A stretch of DNA of 64,000 bases from Tretioscincus oriximinensis. Taxonomy: Eukaryota > Chordata > Lepidosauria > Squamata > Gymnophthalmidae. The stretch spans positions 604,234 to 668,233 of the forward strand of contig JAJVDF010000207.1 in the NCBI GenBank assembly GCA_022410635.1. Reading direction: 5' to 3'. How positions within the stretch are numbered: position 1 is the stretch's first letter; each line of letters begins with the position of its first letter. The notes below the pieces were generated by a model. It was given only the letters and a program-made list of their open reading frames with translations, was not told the DNA's origin and ran no database searches. The position numbers and the translations under genes are program-made. This document shows positions 1 to 10,390 of the stretch, piece after piece.

Positions 1-146
1 TAGTGTGAATTTAAACATGTCATAATTTATGACATGAATGGAGTAATGGTTGGTTTCAACATATATAAGTGTGTATTTACAATTGTGTAATTTTTAACAT
101 GTCATATTTCATATATATCAATAAAGAANTTTTTTTAAAAAAAAAT
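1..146. other. AT-rich flank, nothing recognised
   Basis: AT-rich sequence without a recognisable repeat or gene. It ends in a T-run and A-run junction with an n at 129, just before a CR1 end. Confidence 0.5.
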
Positions 147-415
147 AAGAACATAAGAGGAGCCCCGCNGAATTGGGCCAGAGCCCATCTAGTCCAGCCT
201 TCTGTCTCACACAGAGGCCCACCAATTACANANGGGCAGTCTGGAACAGAAGAAGGCAAAATCTTCAATTGTTCTCTACACCCTGCAAATGGCATTTCAG
301 AAATACTGCCTGTTGCTCCATCTTGGAGGCAGTATCAAGACATCCAACCTAGTAGCTGTTTATACCCTTGGCTTCCATGAACTTGACTAATCCTGTTTTA
401 AAGCTATCCAGGCTG
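147..415 (-). mobile_element. CR1 LINE 3' end
   Basis: Read on the minus strand this is the last part of a CR1 LINE: the end of ORF2 (SLDSFKTGLVKFMEAKG), a short 3' region and the terminal TTATGTTCTT-type unit. The same block recurs at about 1811, 18044, 24553 and 26862. It is 5'-truncated, as most CR1 copies are. It belongs to the subfamily whose end reads GGGCTCCTCTTATG. Confidence 0.85.
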
Positions 416-600
416 CTAGCTTTTTCTGGAAGTAAAAGTGTAGGTGCCAGGTGAGCCTCTATAAGAAAGCTGTTCCAGAGTGTGGGAGCCACCACAGAGA
501 AGGCCCTCCTATGTGCCCCTACCATTGCATCTCTAGCAAAGGAAGGAACTACCAAAAGACCCTCCTTGAGATCTTAGTGCACAGGTAGGTCTATATGGGA
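416..600 (-). mobile_element. L2 LINE ORF2 C-terminal fragment joined to CR1
   Basis: Minus-strand translation gives VVPSFARDAMVGAHRRAFSV and then APTLWNSF, which matches the L2-clade C terminus seen better preserved at 50899-51471 (VRAFSVAAPCLWNSLPLEVR). The reading frame runs without a stop into the CR1 part at about 415. Either an insertion boundary or a template switch could explain the join. Confidence 0.65.
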
Positions 601-1682
601 TATAAGGGAAGGAATTGAAGGAACGAGATGAGGAGGAAGGAGAGCATATTTTCTTTACATTATAGGAATGCAGTCTTAAGCCAGTTCCATGCTAGACTAA
701 GGGTGCGATCAGACAGACCTCTTTCAATTGCATCTTTAAGTAAAACGTCCCATCTGTAGACAGCCATTAAAAATGTGTTTTGTGAAATAAAAGTCCTCTG
801 ACAGATTCATTCATCTCAACTCGATACGTACACACAAGTATGTGCCTTTTCCTCTGGCGCTTCTCAGATGATGAGTAATGCGACACTTTCCGTTTTATTT
901 GCATTGCTATGTCACCAACATGTCGGATCGTGCAGCCTTGGGAAAAGCTACACATTGCGCTTGCGAATGTGAAATCTCATTTTTCAGAANTTGCACGCAA
1001 CATACATAATATCACATGGCCAAGGAGGAGATGGTTTCAAGTTGCTTTTCAAACCACAGTTGTTTACTCTATTCCCCCCCCCCCCATTTCTCTTTGTAAA
1101 CTACTTGCTGTAGTTTACAAATCTGCTTTTTGACACCCGGCAGGTTACCTGATCTGNTGTCTTTAATGTCAGAAGTAGATTTTACATGAGCTATGACAGA
1201 TTTCTTCCAATCCAAACAGAGGATATGATTGCTGTTTTATGGGCTGCGTCCACATGCTTTAGAAAATGGCTCAAAAATAGATCAGAAGTGGGTAAAGCTT
1301 GGAAGCTGGAGTTTCCATTCTATCTACACTGAAATCTAGAAAAGTCACTTCTGAGGGAGTTTCCCCACATCATGGTTTGCCTCACTGTTTCTTTTACAAG
1401 GATATCTAGGGGAGTGGAAAGAAAGAAATACTGTCAAAGAGGAATGGTGGTAATAACAAGATGGCCCACAAAGTTGCAGTAATCATCCTGCATTTGAAAT
1501 GGGATATGCTCATTATTTTTTATTTCCTAACTTTTTAGTGTTTTGTTTGTTTCATTGCAATTATGCTATGCAGGACGTTCTGTGACAGATCATTTTTTTC
1601 TTCCTGTGGGCAAGTCTATGCAGAACCAATATACATTCTTCACATTGTTTAATTCTTTTTAGAAGATGATTATCTACCATGN
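601..1682. other. Unique sequence with one candidate MITE
   Basis: No gene is visible. A candidate terminal-inverted-repeat element lies at 700-938, and a C-run of about 13 bases lies near 1073-1086. The rest I do not recognise. Confidence 0.4.
700..938. mobile_element. Candidate MITE with AGGGTGC ends
   Basis: The left end AGGGTGCGATCAGACA and the reverse complement of the right end (AGGCTGCACGATCCGACA) align over about 16 bases with a small gap. No clear target-site duplication is visible, so the boundaries and superfamily are uncertain. Confidence 0.35.
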
Positions 1683-1795
1683 AGGGTGTGGCTGTAGCTC
1701 AGGGGTATAGAAAATTACCTAGAGAGCAAAGGGTTGCCAGTTTGATCCCCAACCCCTTCTCAGAAGTAGATAATGGCAAATCACTTTTCTGCCAA
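1683..1795 (+). mobile_element. tRNA-derived SINE head
   Basis: A Pol III A-box-like TAGCTCAGGGG is followed about 45 bases later by a B-box-like GTTTGATCCC, in the layout of a tRNA promoter. The following bases do not fold into a clean tRNA, so this is a SINE head and not a tRNA gene. Confidence 0.6.
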
Positions 1796-1810
1796 TAAAA
1801 CTGCATAACA

Positions 1811-2226
1811 GAACATAAGAACCTAAGAACCTAAGAAGAGCCATACTGGATCAGGCCACAGCCCATCATGTCCAGCATTCCGCGTCACACAGAGGCCCAC
1901 CAGATGCACNTGGGCAGTCCAAACAGAGGAAAGCAAAATATGCACCTGTTCATGACTCCCTGCAAATGGTATATCAGGAGTNCTGCCTGTTGCTCCATCC
2001 CGGAGGCGACATCCAGACATCCATCCTAGCACCCATTTATACCCTTGGTGTCCATAAACCTGTCTGATCCTGTCTTGAAACTATCCAAGCTGTTAGCTAC
2101 CACTACCTCCTCAGGAAGTAAACTCCACAGGCCGATGACCCTCTGGGTGAAAAAATACTTTCCTTTGTCTGTTTTCACTTTTCTATCCATCAGTTTTAAG
2201 GAGTGCCCTCTGGTCCTTGTGTTGTG
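1811..2226 (-). mobile_element. CR1 LINE 3' end
   Basis: The minus strand encodes the CR1 ORF2 end (HNTRTRGHSLKLMDRK, then FFTQRVIGLWSLLPEEVVVA and SLDSFKTGSDRFMDTKG) followed by the 3' region and TTCTTAGG/TTCTTATG units. The copy is 5'-truncated at a junction with another repeat near 2226. Confidence 0.9.
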
Positions 2227-2490
2227 NAAATCTCGCAAGACTTCGGGTGATAGGTAAAAATTCATTGACTCTTGGCTCACAGAGAATGCTTGGGAATTGT
2301 AGGAAGGTTTGCAGAGAATGCTGGGGATTGTAGTAAGGCAAGTGTAGCAATGCCTTATGGGGTTAGTCATGTTATCAGATTGCTAGGCAACGTGTTGGAA
2401 TAGCGTGGAAGCTTTAAGGTAGGTAGGACGGATGGAGAACACATTTTAAAAGAAATAGTGATGTCATGGGGAAGCTACTGTCTCTACTTT
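2227..2490 (-). repeat. Dispersed repeat C (ACTACAATTCCCAGCATTCTC family)
   Basis: The reverse complement carries the block CTACAATCCCCAGCATTCTC twice (2281-2302 and 2313-2335), then the phrase about GAGCCAATGAA that recurs at about 13.2, 21.2, 41.9, 58.7 and 60.7 kb. The internal doubling is specific to this copy. It is probably a non-autonomous DNA element. Confidence 0.6.
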
Positions 2491-2689
2491 TTAAGAGGCT
2501 TTTTGGAATAACTCCTCCCAATCTGACATGTCTTCACCCTAAGATTTTTCAATGATGGTTCCACCAGCTTCAATTATCAAAAGGGTGTGGATGTGAGGGA
2601 AGGTCTTCTCTGTTATAGTCCCCAGATAGTCAGTTGGTTATGGAGGTAGACAGTTATGGAAGACAATTATGGAAATAGTTATTGAGATA

Positions 2690-2757
2690 GTATTGGAGAT
2701 ATGTTTTAATATGTTGATTTGGTTTTTATTGTTAACTGCTCTGAGACCTTCAAGTAT
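2690..2757 (+). mobile_element. L2-type LINE tail, interrupted
   Basis: The phrase CTGAGACCTTCAAGTATA matches the L2 3' end at 51551-51590 (CTGAGACCTTCGGGTATA). The tail seems to resume at 3013-3046 (GGGTATGAGGCGGTATAAAA) after a SINE, so the SINE probably landed inside it. Confidence 0.55.
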
Positions 2758-3012
2758 AGAAGAAGAAAGAACTGGGATTTTTTACCCTGATTTTCTCACC
2801 CGAAGGGGCTCAAAGCAGCTTACAAGGTTATTTTCCACCCAAAGACTTACATATCTTCTGCACCAGGCTGTGGTGGTTCCCATTTATCTAGCTGGGTTGG
2901 CTAGAGCTACAGACTAGTAGAAGGCGCTCACCCCTCTCCACATTTGACACAGGGCCTCAAATTCCGATCTCTCAGATGAAAGACCGTTTCCTTTGCNATT
3001 GCACCAATCGTG
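2758..3012 (-). mobile_element. tRNA-headed SINE, family A
   Basis: In minus orientation it has a decayed tRNA-like head (near 2950-3012), a body with CTAGCCAACCCAGCTA, and a tail reading AAGCTGCTTTGAGCC then a TTC-rich end. The same order is seen at 10.6, 35.2, 38.9, 47.0 and 55.2 kb. It sits inside an L2 tail. Confidence 0.75.
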
Positions 3013-3046
3013 TCTGGGTATGAGGCGGTATAAAAATGTACATTTC

Positions 3047-4415
3047 TTCTTTGTAGCATCCTAAGACTGAATATGTGGCTTGTTTTCAGGTGGTAATGGA
3101 AACATGAAAAAGCTGAAGGAAATCCATGAGGAAAGCTTGCAAACACTACTGGGCTGACTTGGCTTTCGTTTCCTGGAGCTTTTTCCTGCAGTTGCTTGGC
3201 AATNCTACATGGGGTGTGACTCCCACTGTCCTCCAGCCAAATATCTTTGGGGAGAGAGAAAAAACAGAGATGGGTGAGGCTGCTGATAGGTACCTTCTAT
3301 GCAGACACTGCTAAGTCGATGCATGTTTTATGTTCTTTTCAATTCTTTACATGTTACCTTTTGTGACCTTAGGCCCCCCAACGTGGTTGAGTTTAAACTG
3401 CAAAAATACAGAGCACCAAAAATGGAGACCTTCACTGCTGCCTTCCACTGCACATACGTAGTGCTGACACACAGCATTGCACGAGAGCTTTGAACAGGGT
3501 CATGGGAGAAGAGAAGTTCTTAAAGAGCTGGCCTACATTATGCTGTATGTTTACCAGCTTTTATATACATATATATGATGATTTTAGCCTGGTTGTTTGT
3601 TATTTAGTATTTGTTGATGACTTGTATACACTTGCTTGTGGAATATTGGACTTTCTGTACATAAGCCTCTGAGGAAGACCATGCCCAAGTTGTTGGTCAA
3701 AATGCTCCTAGCTTGCTGCAGACATTGTTGAAGATGTGTTCTGTTCGTCTGCCTTTTGTTCTTTTATATTTTATGAGCGTTTTCTATTGTATGGAAATTT
3801 TATCTCCTCCAGAGCGACTCTTCATGTGCTGTATCACTCTTTATTGGCGGTTATAACTTTTACTATTCTGTTCCTGGCTTTGTGCTTTTTTTCCTGCTCA
3901 CGCGGAGACCAGTCTGGTTTGTCTGATAAAGAGGGGATACGTGTTTCTGAAAAACCTAAGATAATTAGTTGAGAAGGAGCCAGAATTGAAATCATCACCT
4001 TTAAGATCATGAACTCACCTTATGGGGCCCCAGGTTTTCAGTTCTGTTCCTTCTCGTGATGTCTGTCTGCTGTTGGGATCCCCNTGGCATCCTGGCATAG
4101 GTGGAAGTGGGCTTCTTCTCCCTTCCTGCNTGAGCCTGACCCCCAATATGCTGTGCTGGAGAACCCTGCCATATTATTCCATTACCGCCTCTCTTGGTCA
4201 GTGGTTCCGAACTGCTGGCCACACAGAGATATAAGGGATGGGAGTCCTCTCCCTGAGGAAAGAGGATATTCATTCTCATTACCCCCTAGGGAACTGCTGC
4301 TCACATAAAAGTGGAGACCACACACTGATGTAAATGGTAGGCATTAAAGTGAAATACACTAACCTGGATTTTATATGGGAATCCTATCTAACAGGCCTGC
4401 TGTCTGTACAAGCTA
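3047..4415. other. Unrecognised sequence
   Basis: No gene or clear repeat. Around 3545-3970 it is T-rich on the plus strand with several short open frames that lack any domain signature. The phrase near 3672 (GAGGAAGACCATGCCC) resembles tails of dispersed repeats, but I cannot assign it. Confidence 0.35.
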
Positions 4416-4628
4416 ATAGGAGGAGGAGGAGGAAGAAAATTAGTTTTTTATTCCCCATTTTTCTTAACCTGAAGTGAATCAAAGCAACTTACATAACCTT
4501 GTGTTCTTCTCTTCACAACGGACACCTTATGAAGTAGGTGGGGCTGAGAGAGCTTGGAAGAACTGTGACTAGCCCAAGATCCCCCAGCTTGCTTTTGTGC
4601 AGAATCAAATGGGAAGACTTCCAGATAG
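4416..4628 (-). mobile_element. tRNA-headed SINE, family B
   Basis: A second SINE family, also at 26.8 and 28.8 kb: the minus strand ends GTAAGTTGCTTTGATTC then a TTCC/TCC-rich tail, and carries the block CTAGTCACAGTTCTTCC. The head is cut near 4628, where the hAT element's duplicated target begins. Confidence 0.7.
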
Positions 4629-4636
4629 CTTGCATT

Positions 4637-5087
4637 TAGGGTTGCCATACGTCCTGGTAAACCGGGACAAACCCGGTTTTGGGGACTAAAATATAGTCCC
4701 CTCCGGGTTTTAAGCTAAAATCCCGGCTTTTTACATTCCCCGATGCTGCGTCAGGGAATGTAAAAAGGCGGGATTTTAAAGGAGGACCCTCGGAGCGCGC
4801 CATAGCTGCTCCTTGGCTGGAGGCGGGGTTTCGCCCTGCTCTCGCCGCCAACTCACCTCTAGAAACGCCTGGGTTTCTGACAGGAGGGCAGCTCTGTTCT
4901 CCTCTCACAAACCCAAGCGTTTTTGCTCCGCTGCTGCAGGCGAATTGGTGGCGAGAGCAGGGAGAAAGCAGGGGTTTTGCCTGTCTCGCTACAAGCGTCC
5001 GTATGTGCGCATGTGCACGTGCGCACGNGCNCGTGCACACACCCCACCCCCGTCTTGGTTTTGGGTTGCCAGAATATGGCAACCCTA
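4637..5087. mobile_element. Hairpin-rich hAT MITE, copy 1 (451 bp)
   Basis: Terminal inverted repeats TAGGGTTGCCA and TGGCAACCCTA are flanked by a perfect 8-bp duplication, CTTGCATT (4629-4636 and 5088-5095), which is the hAT signature. The interior has inverted blocks around TTTGTGACAGGAGGGCAGC-type sequence and an alternating purine-pyrimidine stretch near 5000-5040. No transposase is present, so it is non-autonomous. Two more copies lie at 15683 and 48662. Confidence 0.9.
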
Positions 5088-5095
5088 CTTGCATT

Positions 5096-6565
5096 GGCAT
5101 GTGAAAAGCAGGGCTCATAGGCCACTTTCTGAAACAGAGTAATTTTTAGCCAGCGATCTGCCTTTTGGAGCTTTTTGACAGATGGGGAAATGGTGAAGCT
5201 CTAGTTTGGGCCTTGTCTTAGATCCTTCTGCACTACACTTTGATCGGTCATAAATCAAAATATCACAATTTCTTACTTTCAAATAGTTGCGTTGGCTAGA
5301 ATCGAGGCCAGCAGAGACTGCGCTCACCCTTCTTCATAGCCGACGCAGAGGTCTATTCAAACTCAGTATCTCTACTGAAACACCAGGGCTCTTAACCACT
5401 GTGTCTCTGAGCATAGGCATAAACAAATAAAGTAAATAAGGTATCAAGTAATTCTTTACAAAGATGAAGATAAAATTATGAAATGTTTGAGCCAAAATAT
5501 ACGGTGGGGAGTCTTGTATCAGGTAACAGTGTCTATCTTTATTTTGCATAAATGTCATTTTGTTTTGCATTACATATTGTTTATTTTTTTNAAAAAAATA
5601 ATCTAATATGTTCAGGTTTAATATCAAATAATGGAAGTTAGGTCCAAAACTGTTTTGCATAAGAGTCCTGCAGAAAATACATGTCATCACTTTCTTTTTT
5701 CCTACCCCAGTTGTCAGAATTTTTTGTTGCAATGCAACCCTATGAATCCATTTGCAACCATTTCTTGGCACTTTCAAAAACGTAAGATTTTTAGGAGGCG
5801 AACCTGTTTTTGGAGTGATTGACAATGGAGCTGTGGAGATGCCCAAGCAAGAATTGGTCATCCGTTTTCTTCACCAAAGCATCGTGCTAATGTTGCCATC
5901 AAGTGGTTGTAAGGCGAAATAGCACCGATCGGGAGAAAGCCCGTAACTAGGTGAAAGTTCATTGTATGCATTAATAGCTCAAGGGCAAATGAATCTAACC
6001 TGGTGGAAAAAGCACAGAAGGGGAAAATTGTTCCCAAACCATCAGGTCAACTAAAGTGCAGCCTTCCTTTCCTTAGCCGAAACGAGGTTGTGAGTCCCTG
6101 GAGAAAGGCCAAGGAAGATAGACAAACATGAAGATGCTGTGTGTGTCTCTGTGTTGAAGATTTTCACAAGGAGTTTTGTCAAATACGCAATGTTCAGCCA
6201 AGAAGAATGACACAAATTATATCACGATGTTGGTCTGGAATAAAGCATGGGTATCACTACTATTCATAAGAAGCATATCGATGGACCAATGACAGGCCTC
6301 AGAACTTTGGACTCGGCATGTGTGTGCCTGTGGCCCTGGCCACAGGAGATGGCAGCCTTTGGTACCCAGCCCAAATCCACCACTGCCATTGTTGTCAAGA
6401 GCAGTACGGCAGCCTGCTTGCCACCAACTCCCTTCTCCACCCTTTGCCTTCCCAAGTTCACATTTTTGCGGGCTTTCCACTAGCAGCTTGGATAGTGTTT
6501 TATTCTGGAAAATCTGAGTATAATAAAAATAAATGAGTGATATCTGAATGCAGCCACTGAGATGT
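5096..6565. other. Mostly unrecognised sequence
   Basis: No gene is supported. A T-run/n/A-run junction lies at about 5584-5598. A phrase at 6280-6320 (GACCAATGACAGGCCTC, then AGAACTTTGGACTCGG) recurs at 25.7 and 60.5 kb, marking an unnamed dispersed repeat. Confidence 0.4.
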
Positions 6566-6569
6566 AATT

Positions 6570-6812
6570 CAAAAGGCAGGGAGGGAGGGAGAAGAAAAGG
6601 AGAAGGAGAGAGAGAAAGGATGAAGAGGAAAGAGGAAGGAATGAATGAAAGAGAAAGAAAGAGTGATGAATTTAGTAGAGATCTGGGTTGATATTTAAGG
6701 TCTTTCAGCAGAGAAAAAAAGATGGACAGGAAGGAAGGAAGGAATGAAGGAAAGAAGGAGTGTACATTTAGTCAAAATCTGTGTTGATATTTAAGGTTTT
6801 TCAACTGCATTT
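6570..6812. repeat. GGAA/GA-rich simple repeat with ~105-bp duplication
   Basis: Purine-rich GGGA, GGAA and GAAA runs alternate with two copies of a unique block: GTTGATATTTAAGGTCTTTC near 6690 and GTTGATATTTAAGGTTTTTC near 6785. This indicates a tandem duplication of about 105 bp that includes the purine tract. Confidence 0.75.
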
Positions 6813-7047
6813 ATATTATGTAATTAACTCATTGGTAAAGCAATAACATGAAAAATAGAAAATGGACGTTTCGGCCACGCAGGAATATGGTATCTGTCAA
6901 AAAACCCTCCATAGTAAGTGACCTTCTAACCAGCCAGTCATACCTTACAAGAAACAATCATAGATGCTATAGGTCTTACAAAGAGACTGACCAGAAATGT
7001 GCCCTAACTAGAGTGCAGTTTCAGTCACACAGTAAGATCCTTTATAA

Positions 7048-7892
7048 CTATATCTTTCTGGTACAGAACACCGGCAATTTTAACACACATGTATGTTAAT
7101 ATTTCTCCAAATTGCTGGCACTGTGGAAAAACGCCTGCCAATTATGAACACATGTGGTGGTATTGTCCGGAAATAAGAAAATATTGGAGGACAATACAAG
7201 CAATAATAGATGTAATAATAGGTCGAACTATAAACTGGAATTTCAAAAGATAAAAAGGTCAATATAAGGAGGATTACAATCTGTATTGTAGCTTAATATC
7301 AGCGGCCCATTTATCTAGATGTTACAGATGAAAGGACAAATNGAAATGGATGGTGAAAAATTTAATTACATATGTAATATAAATAATGAAATTTGACTTT
7401 TTATATGAAATAAGACATAAATATCAAGGCTCAACTAGTGTACAGACTAAGAAACAAAAATGGCTTAAAGTACTAAGATATATGTCAAATAGAAGACCCG
7501 AGTCCGTTTGGATAAATATAGAACGACAGATCTTCCCCTTTATGTACAAATGGGTATAATACAGGGTGCTTCAAAAAATGTATATACACTTTGAACTTCC
7601 ATACGATGTACGGAATCAGTGGTGACTCATACTCAGAATTGTACTGATGTTTTATTTACATTGGACTTTAAGCTTTCTAATTTCCTGNAATTTAACTTTG
7701 TAGAACAGTAAGTAAATTTTCTATGGAAGTTCACAGTGTGTATACATTTTTGAAGCACCCTGTATATTTTGTTACTCCCCTCAGATAGAAAAGAATTATT
7801 CTTATGTGTTTGTATGTCATTATAAGTCTGTTTGTAAATTGTCGATTATTCTAAATTGTTGTTCACTTGTTTAATANAANTTTTTTNAAAAA
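7048..7892 (+). mobile_element. 5'-truncated L1 LINE, 3' end with poly(A)
   Basis: Flanked by a perfect 14-bp duplication, AAGATCCTTTATAA (7034-7047 and 7893-7906). The start encodes an L1 ORF2 C-terminal zinc-knuckle-type stretch (NCWHCGKTPANYEHMWWYCP; Cys/His spacing as in L1 tails), a stop soon after, then a 3' UTR ending in A-rich sequence. A mariner-type element (7562-7762) was later inserted into the UTR. Confidence 0.88.
7562..7762. mobile_element. Mariner-type MITE, copy 1 (201 bp)
   Basis: Ends CAGGGTGCTTCAAAAAATGT and its near-perfect inverted match extend for about 45 bp, flanked by TA dinucleotides (7560-7561, 7763-7764), the Tc1/mariner target. Too short for a transposase. A close copy lies at 19757-19959. 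Confidence 0.88.
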
Positions 7893-8071
7893 AAGATCCT
7901 TTATAATGAACGGCTTAGAAAACAATAAGAAGGATAGAATATATAGAGATTGCTTTTACTGAGTTAAATGATCAGCCAGCTAAAATGAAATGATCTGAGG
8001 ATTAGAACAGGTTGAGATAACAGTGAGATAATAATATTAAGGCTGAAGTCCTGGAGAAAGCAACAAAAGCT

Positions 8072-8159
8072 ATGTGCGCCGCCCTATGGTTGGNCACCCT
8101 GAGACCTTCAGGTATAGGGTCCGATACTTACAAGTACAAATAAATAAATAATAAATAAA
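8072..8159 (+). mobile_element. L2-type LINE/SINE tail with AAATA run
   Basis: CACCCTGAGACCTTCAGGTA followed by AAATAAATAAATAATAAATA matches the L2 3' end at 51.5 kb. Only the tail is left. Confidence 0.65.
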
Positions 8160-8306
8160 CCCACACAAAATTTGTTCCCACAGACTATACTTAATACTGG
8201 ATTATGTACCCATTTCCCAATCCTGTTTAATTATGGAGGAGAATGGAAAGTTGGCTCAGTTTGCATCCAGCCNGGTCTAAAAGTTAGGATTATCCCAGTG
8301 CTATGT

Positions 8307-8368
8307 CAGTACATAGGAGTGAAATCCTGGCATTTTACTACTAGCCAGGATTTTACTCCTATATACTG
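8307..8368. repeat. Near-perfect hairpin, 25-bp arms
   Basis: Arms 8307-8331 and 8344-8368 pair at 23 of 25 positions around a 12-base loop (key motif AGGAGTGAAATCCTGGC). It may be the remains of a small inverted-repeat element. No duplication is visible at its edges. Confidence 0.85.
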
Positions 8369-8559
8369 AAGATTAGGTTGGGGTTGTCATAGATTTGTGT
8401 GGCGATTCCAGTACGAACAATGGTTTCTTCTGGATTCATGAGATGCTGCTTCTTTTAGCCTGTTGGGCAAGGGGTGAAATGCTGCCTCATGCAACAAGAT
8501 GGAGAGGAGAGGGGGTCCTTGGCATGTTGTCTTCAACTGGGTTCTGAGTGCTGGAACAA

Positions 8560-8710
8560 GTACAGGAGAGAAAGGAAGGAAGGAAAGAAAGAACAAAGGA
8601 AGGAATGGATGAAAGAAGGAAGGGAAGGAAGGAAGGAATTTAAAGAAGAAAAAATAAAGATAGGAAGATGATAGGATAGGAAAATGGAAAGAAGAAATGA
8701 AACAAGTGGG
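8560..8710. repeat. GGAA-rich purine tract
   Basis: Irregular GGAA/GAAA purine repeat on the plus strand. The open frames on both strands here (Lys/Glu-rich or Phe/Ser/Pro-rich) are artefacts of the repeat. Confidence 0.85.
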
Positions 8711-8739
8711 AGGGGGCATAGATGGGAACAAGGGGCAGA

Positions 8740-10058
8740 GAGGCTACAGCCCGTTCCATTATCGTAATGCAACAGGGTAATTCCTTCAGTGTCCATATAA
8801 AATGGCATTTGAACCCATGGAAAAGAGCCATATATCATTCACTGGTCCCTGATCACTCCTTTTGAGATTTAAGATGTTTTTGCCCACCGTTTCAACAGCC
8901 TCAAGACCATTTCCACAGATTCTTTTCAAACCTGCTAATAAACCTTATCACGTTCTAATTCTNAGGATAAAAAGCATGATAAGATTGCAGTTGTCTTATA
9001 TAGAAATGGATTCTGGTATTCTTGATATCGAATGCAGCATTTGGACTTGAGGGTTTTTTATCTATATTATTTGCAGCCTCTAAAACTTGTCAGCTGCCAA
9101 GAACATCTCTTGTCATGAAAACTCAGCAGATTTGATCCAGATGTTTGGTCCTTCCAGGTGAGGTTTTGCTACCGCAATGATAGTTATATCAGGAAGACTC
9201 CACCTCACGTGCTCACCGAGTTTCAGTAATCCATTTGCTAAAAAGCCTCGTGGGCCCAGAATTCTTGACAGTACTATGGAAGCTGCTATTGAAGTGGGCT
9301 TCCTTTCCCCCCTCAAAAAATCCAGTTGGTATTCCATGCGCAAGAAGAGGCAGCAAAAGGCAAGAATTCAGCTGGGATTTGAGGAAANAATGCAGAACAA
9401 GACATGCATNCTGGAGCTCAAACATACGAGGGGAGAGAGGAAGAGGGGTGTCAGAGGTGCAATAATGGAAATTCAATTCCCTGTGGATACATCAGCTCCT
9501 TGTTATGGCAATGCAGAAAGAGGAGGACAGGTGGGCAATTGGGTTATTCTGGATTTAAACAGCTTATCTGGAGAGGAGAAGGATTCATCAGCAGGCTGAA
9601 TGAAGATACAAATCGATGTTACATATTTGACTTTTTCTTCTGCTGTGGTCTTCTTGTTCCTCTACCCTAGGAGAGGTCAAGATTGTTCATTCGTTGGCTG
9701 CTGCTGACAGCTTTTCAGGGGGGTTTAGATTTTTAAGTAATAACAGGTTTTGGTTCAGAATGCCTATTGATCAACAAAGAGCCGAAAGCTGTGAAGCAAA
9801 GTTGGCAAACATGGCAGGAATTTTTCACCCGTCAGAGGCACTGACGTATGTCCCTGATAATGACTGGCAAGGTCACTACCTGTATTGATAGCTGCCGCTT
9901 TCTTTAAAATAAATAAACTCAGTGGCATGTGGGGAGTCATAATTATTCCCTCGATGACTGTATTTCATCCTGAGATGTGCTGCAGCATTTCAAAGGCAGG
10001 AGATTTAGTCAAAAGCCGGAAGAACATTGGCGGGTGATAGATGAGAGGAACCACAAGG
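8740..10058. other. Largely unique sequence
   Basis: No repeat family is recognised in most of it. An open frame at 9177-9599 has no domain signature. The stretch 9660-10058 is low in repeats and has short palindromic motifs, so it is a weak candidate for conserved non-coding DNA. Confidence 0.35.
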
Positions 10059-10390
10059 TTACTTCAGTGTAAAACGGTGTGCGGGGACTAGATTTTTCAG
10101 AGAAATGTGTGAAAAGGCCTCCACTTTCTTCGTTANCGTGGTTTTGCCTTGGTTCTTCACTTTCTTGGTAGTCATCTTGGTTTTTTGCTTTACTTCCCTA
10201 GATAAATCTATTGCCTCAAACATTTTCTTCACAGAGTGTGCCACCCTTGGAAGAATTCTGACATAAAAGGATGTTTCACCCTCATAGGCTGGAAAGTTGA
10301 TAAACATTCCACAAGAGTATAAGTCTTCCAATGGCATAAAATAGAAAGTGCCTGGAAAGGAGCTGAGACAGTCATTTGGTTGAAATCTTT
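10059..10390 (-). pseudogene. Unrecognised open stretch, possibly an old exon or processed copy
   Basis: About 110 codons stay open on the minus strand after a TGA near 10390. A methionine at 10337 would start a 92-residue product. It reads MPLEDLYSCGMFINFPAYEG and TSFYVRILPRVAHSVKKMFE, then turns lysine-rich. The composition looks protein-like, and a second frame upstream overlaps it, as if shifted. I recognise no family, no poly(A) tail is seen, and chance is possible. Confidence 0.3.

Noticed and set aside
1683..1760. tRNA gene
   Set aside because: A and B boxes are present but arms do not pair like a tRNA; better explained as a SINE head.
4636..5118. 160-codon minus-strand frame
   Set aside because: Lies within the hAT element and its flanks; not conserved in frame between the three copies.
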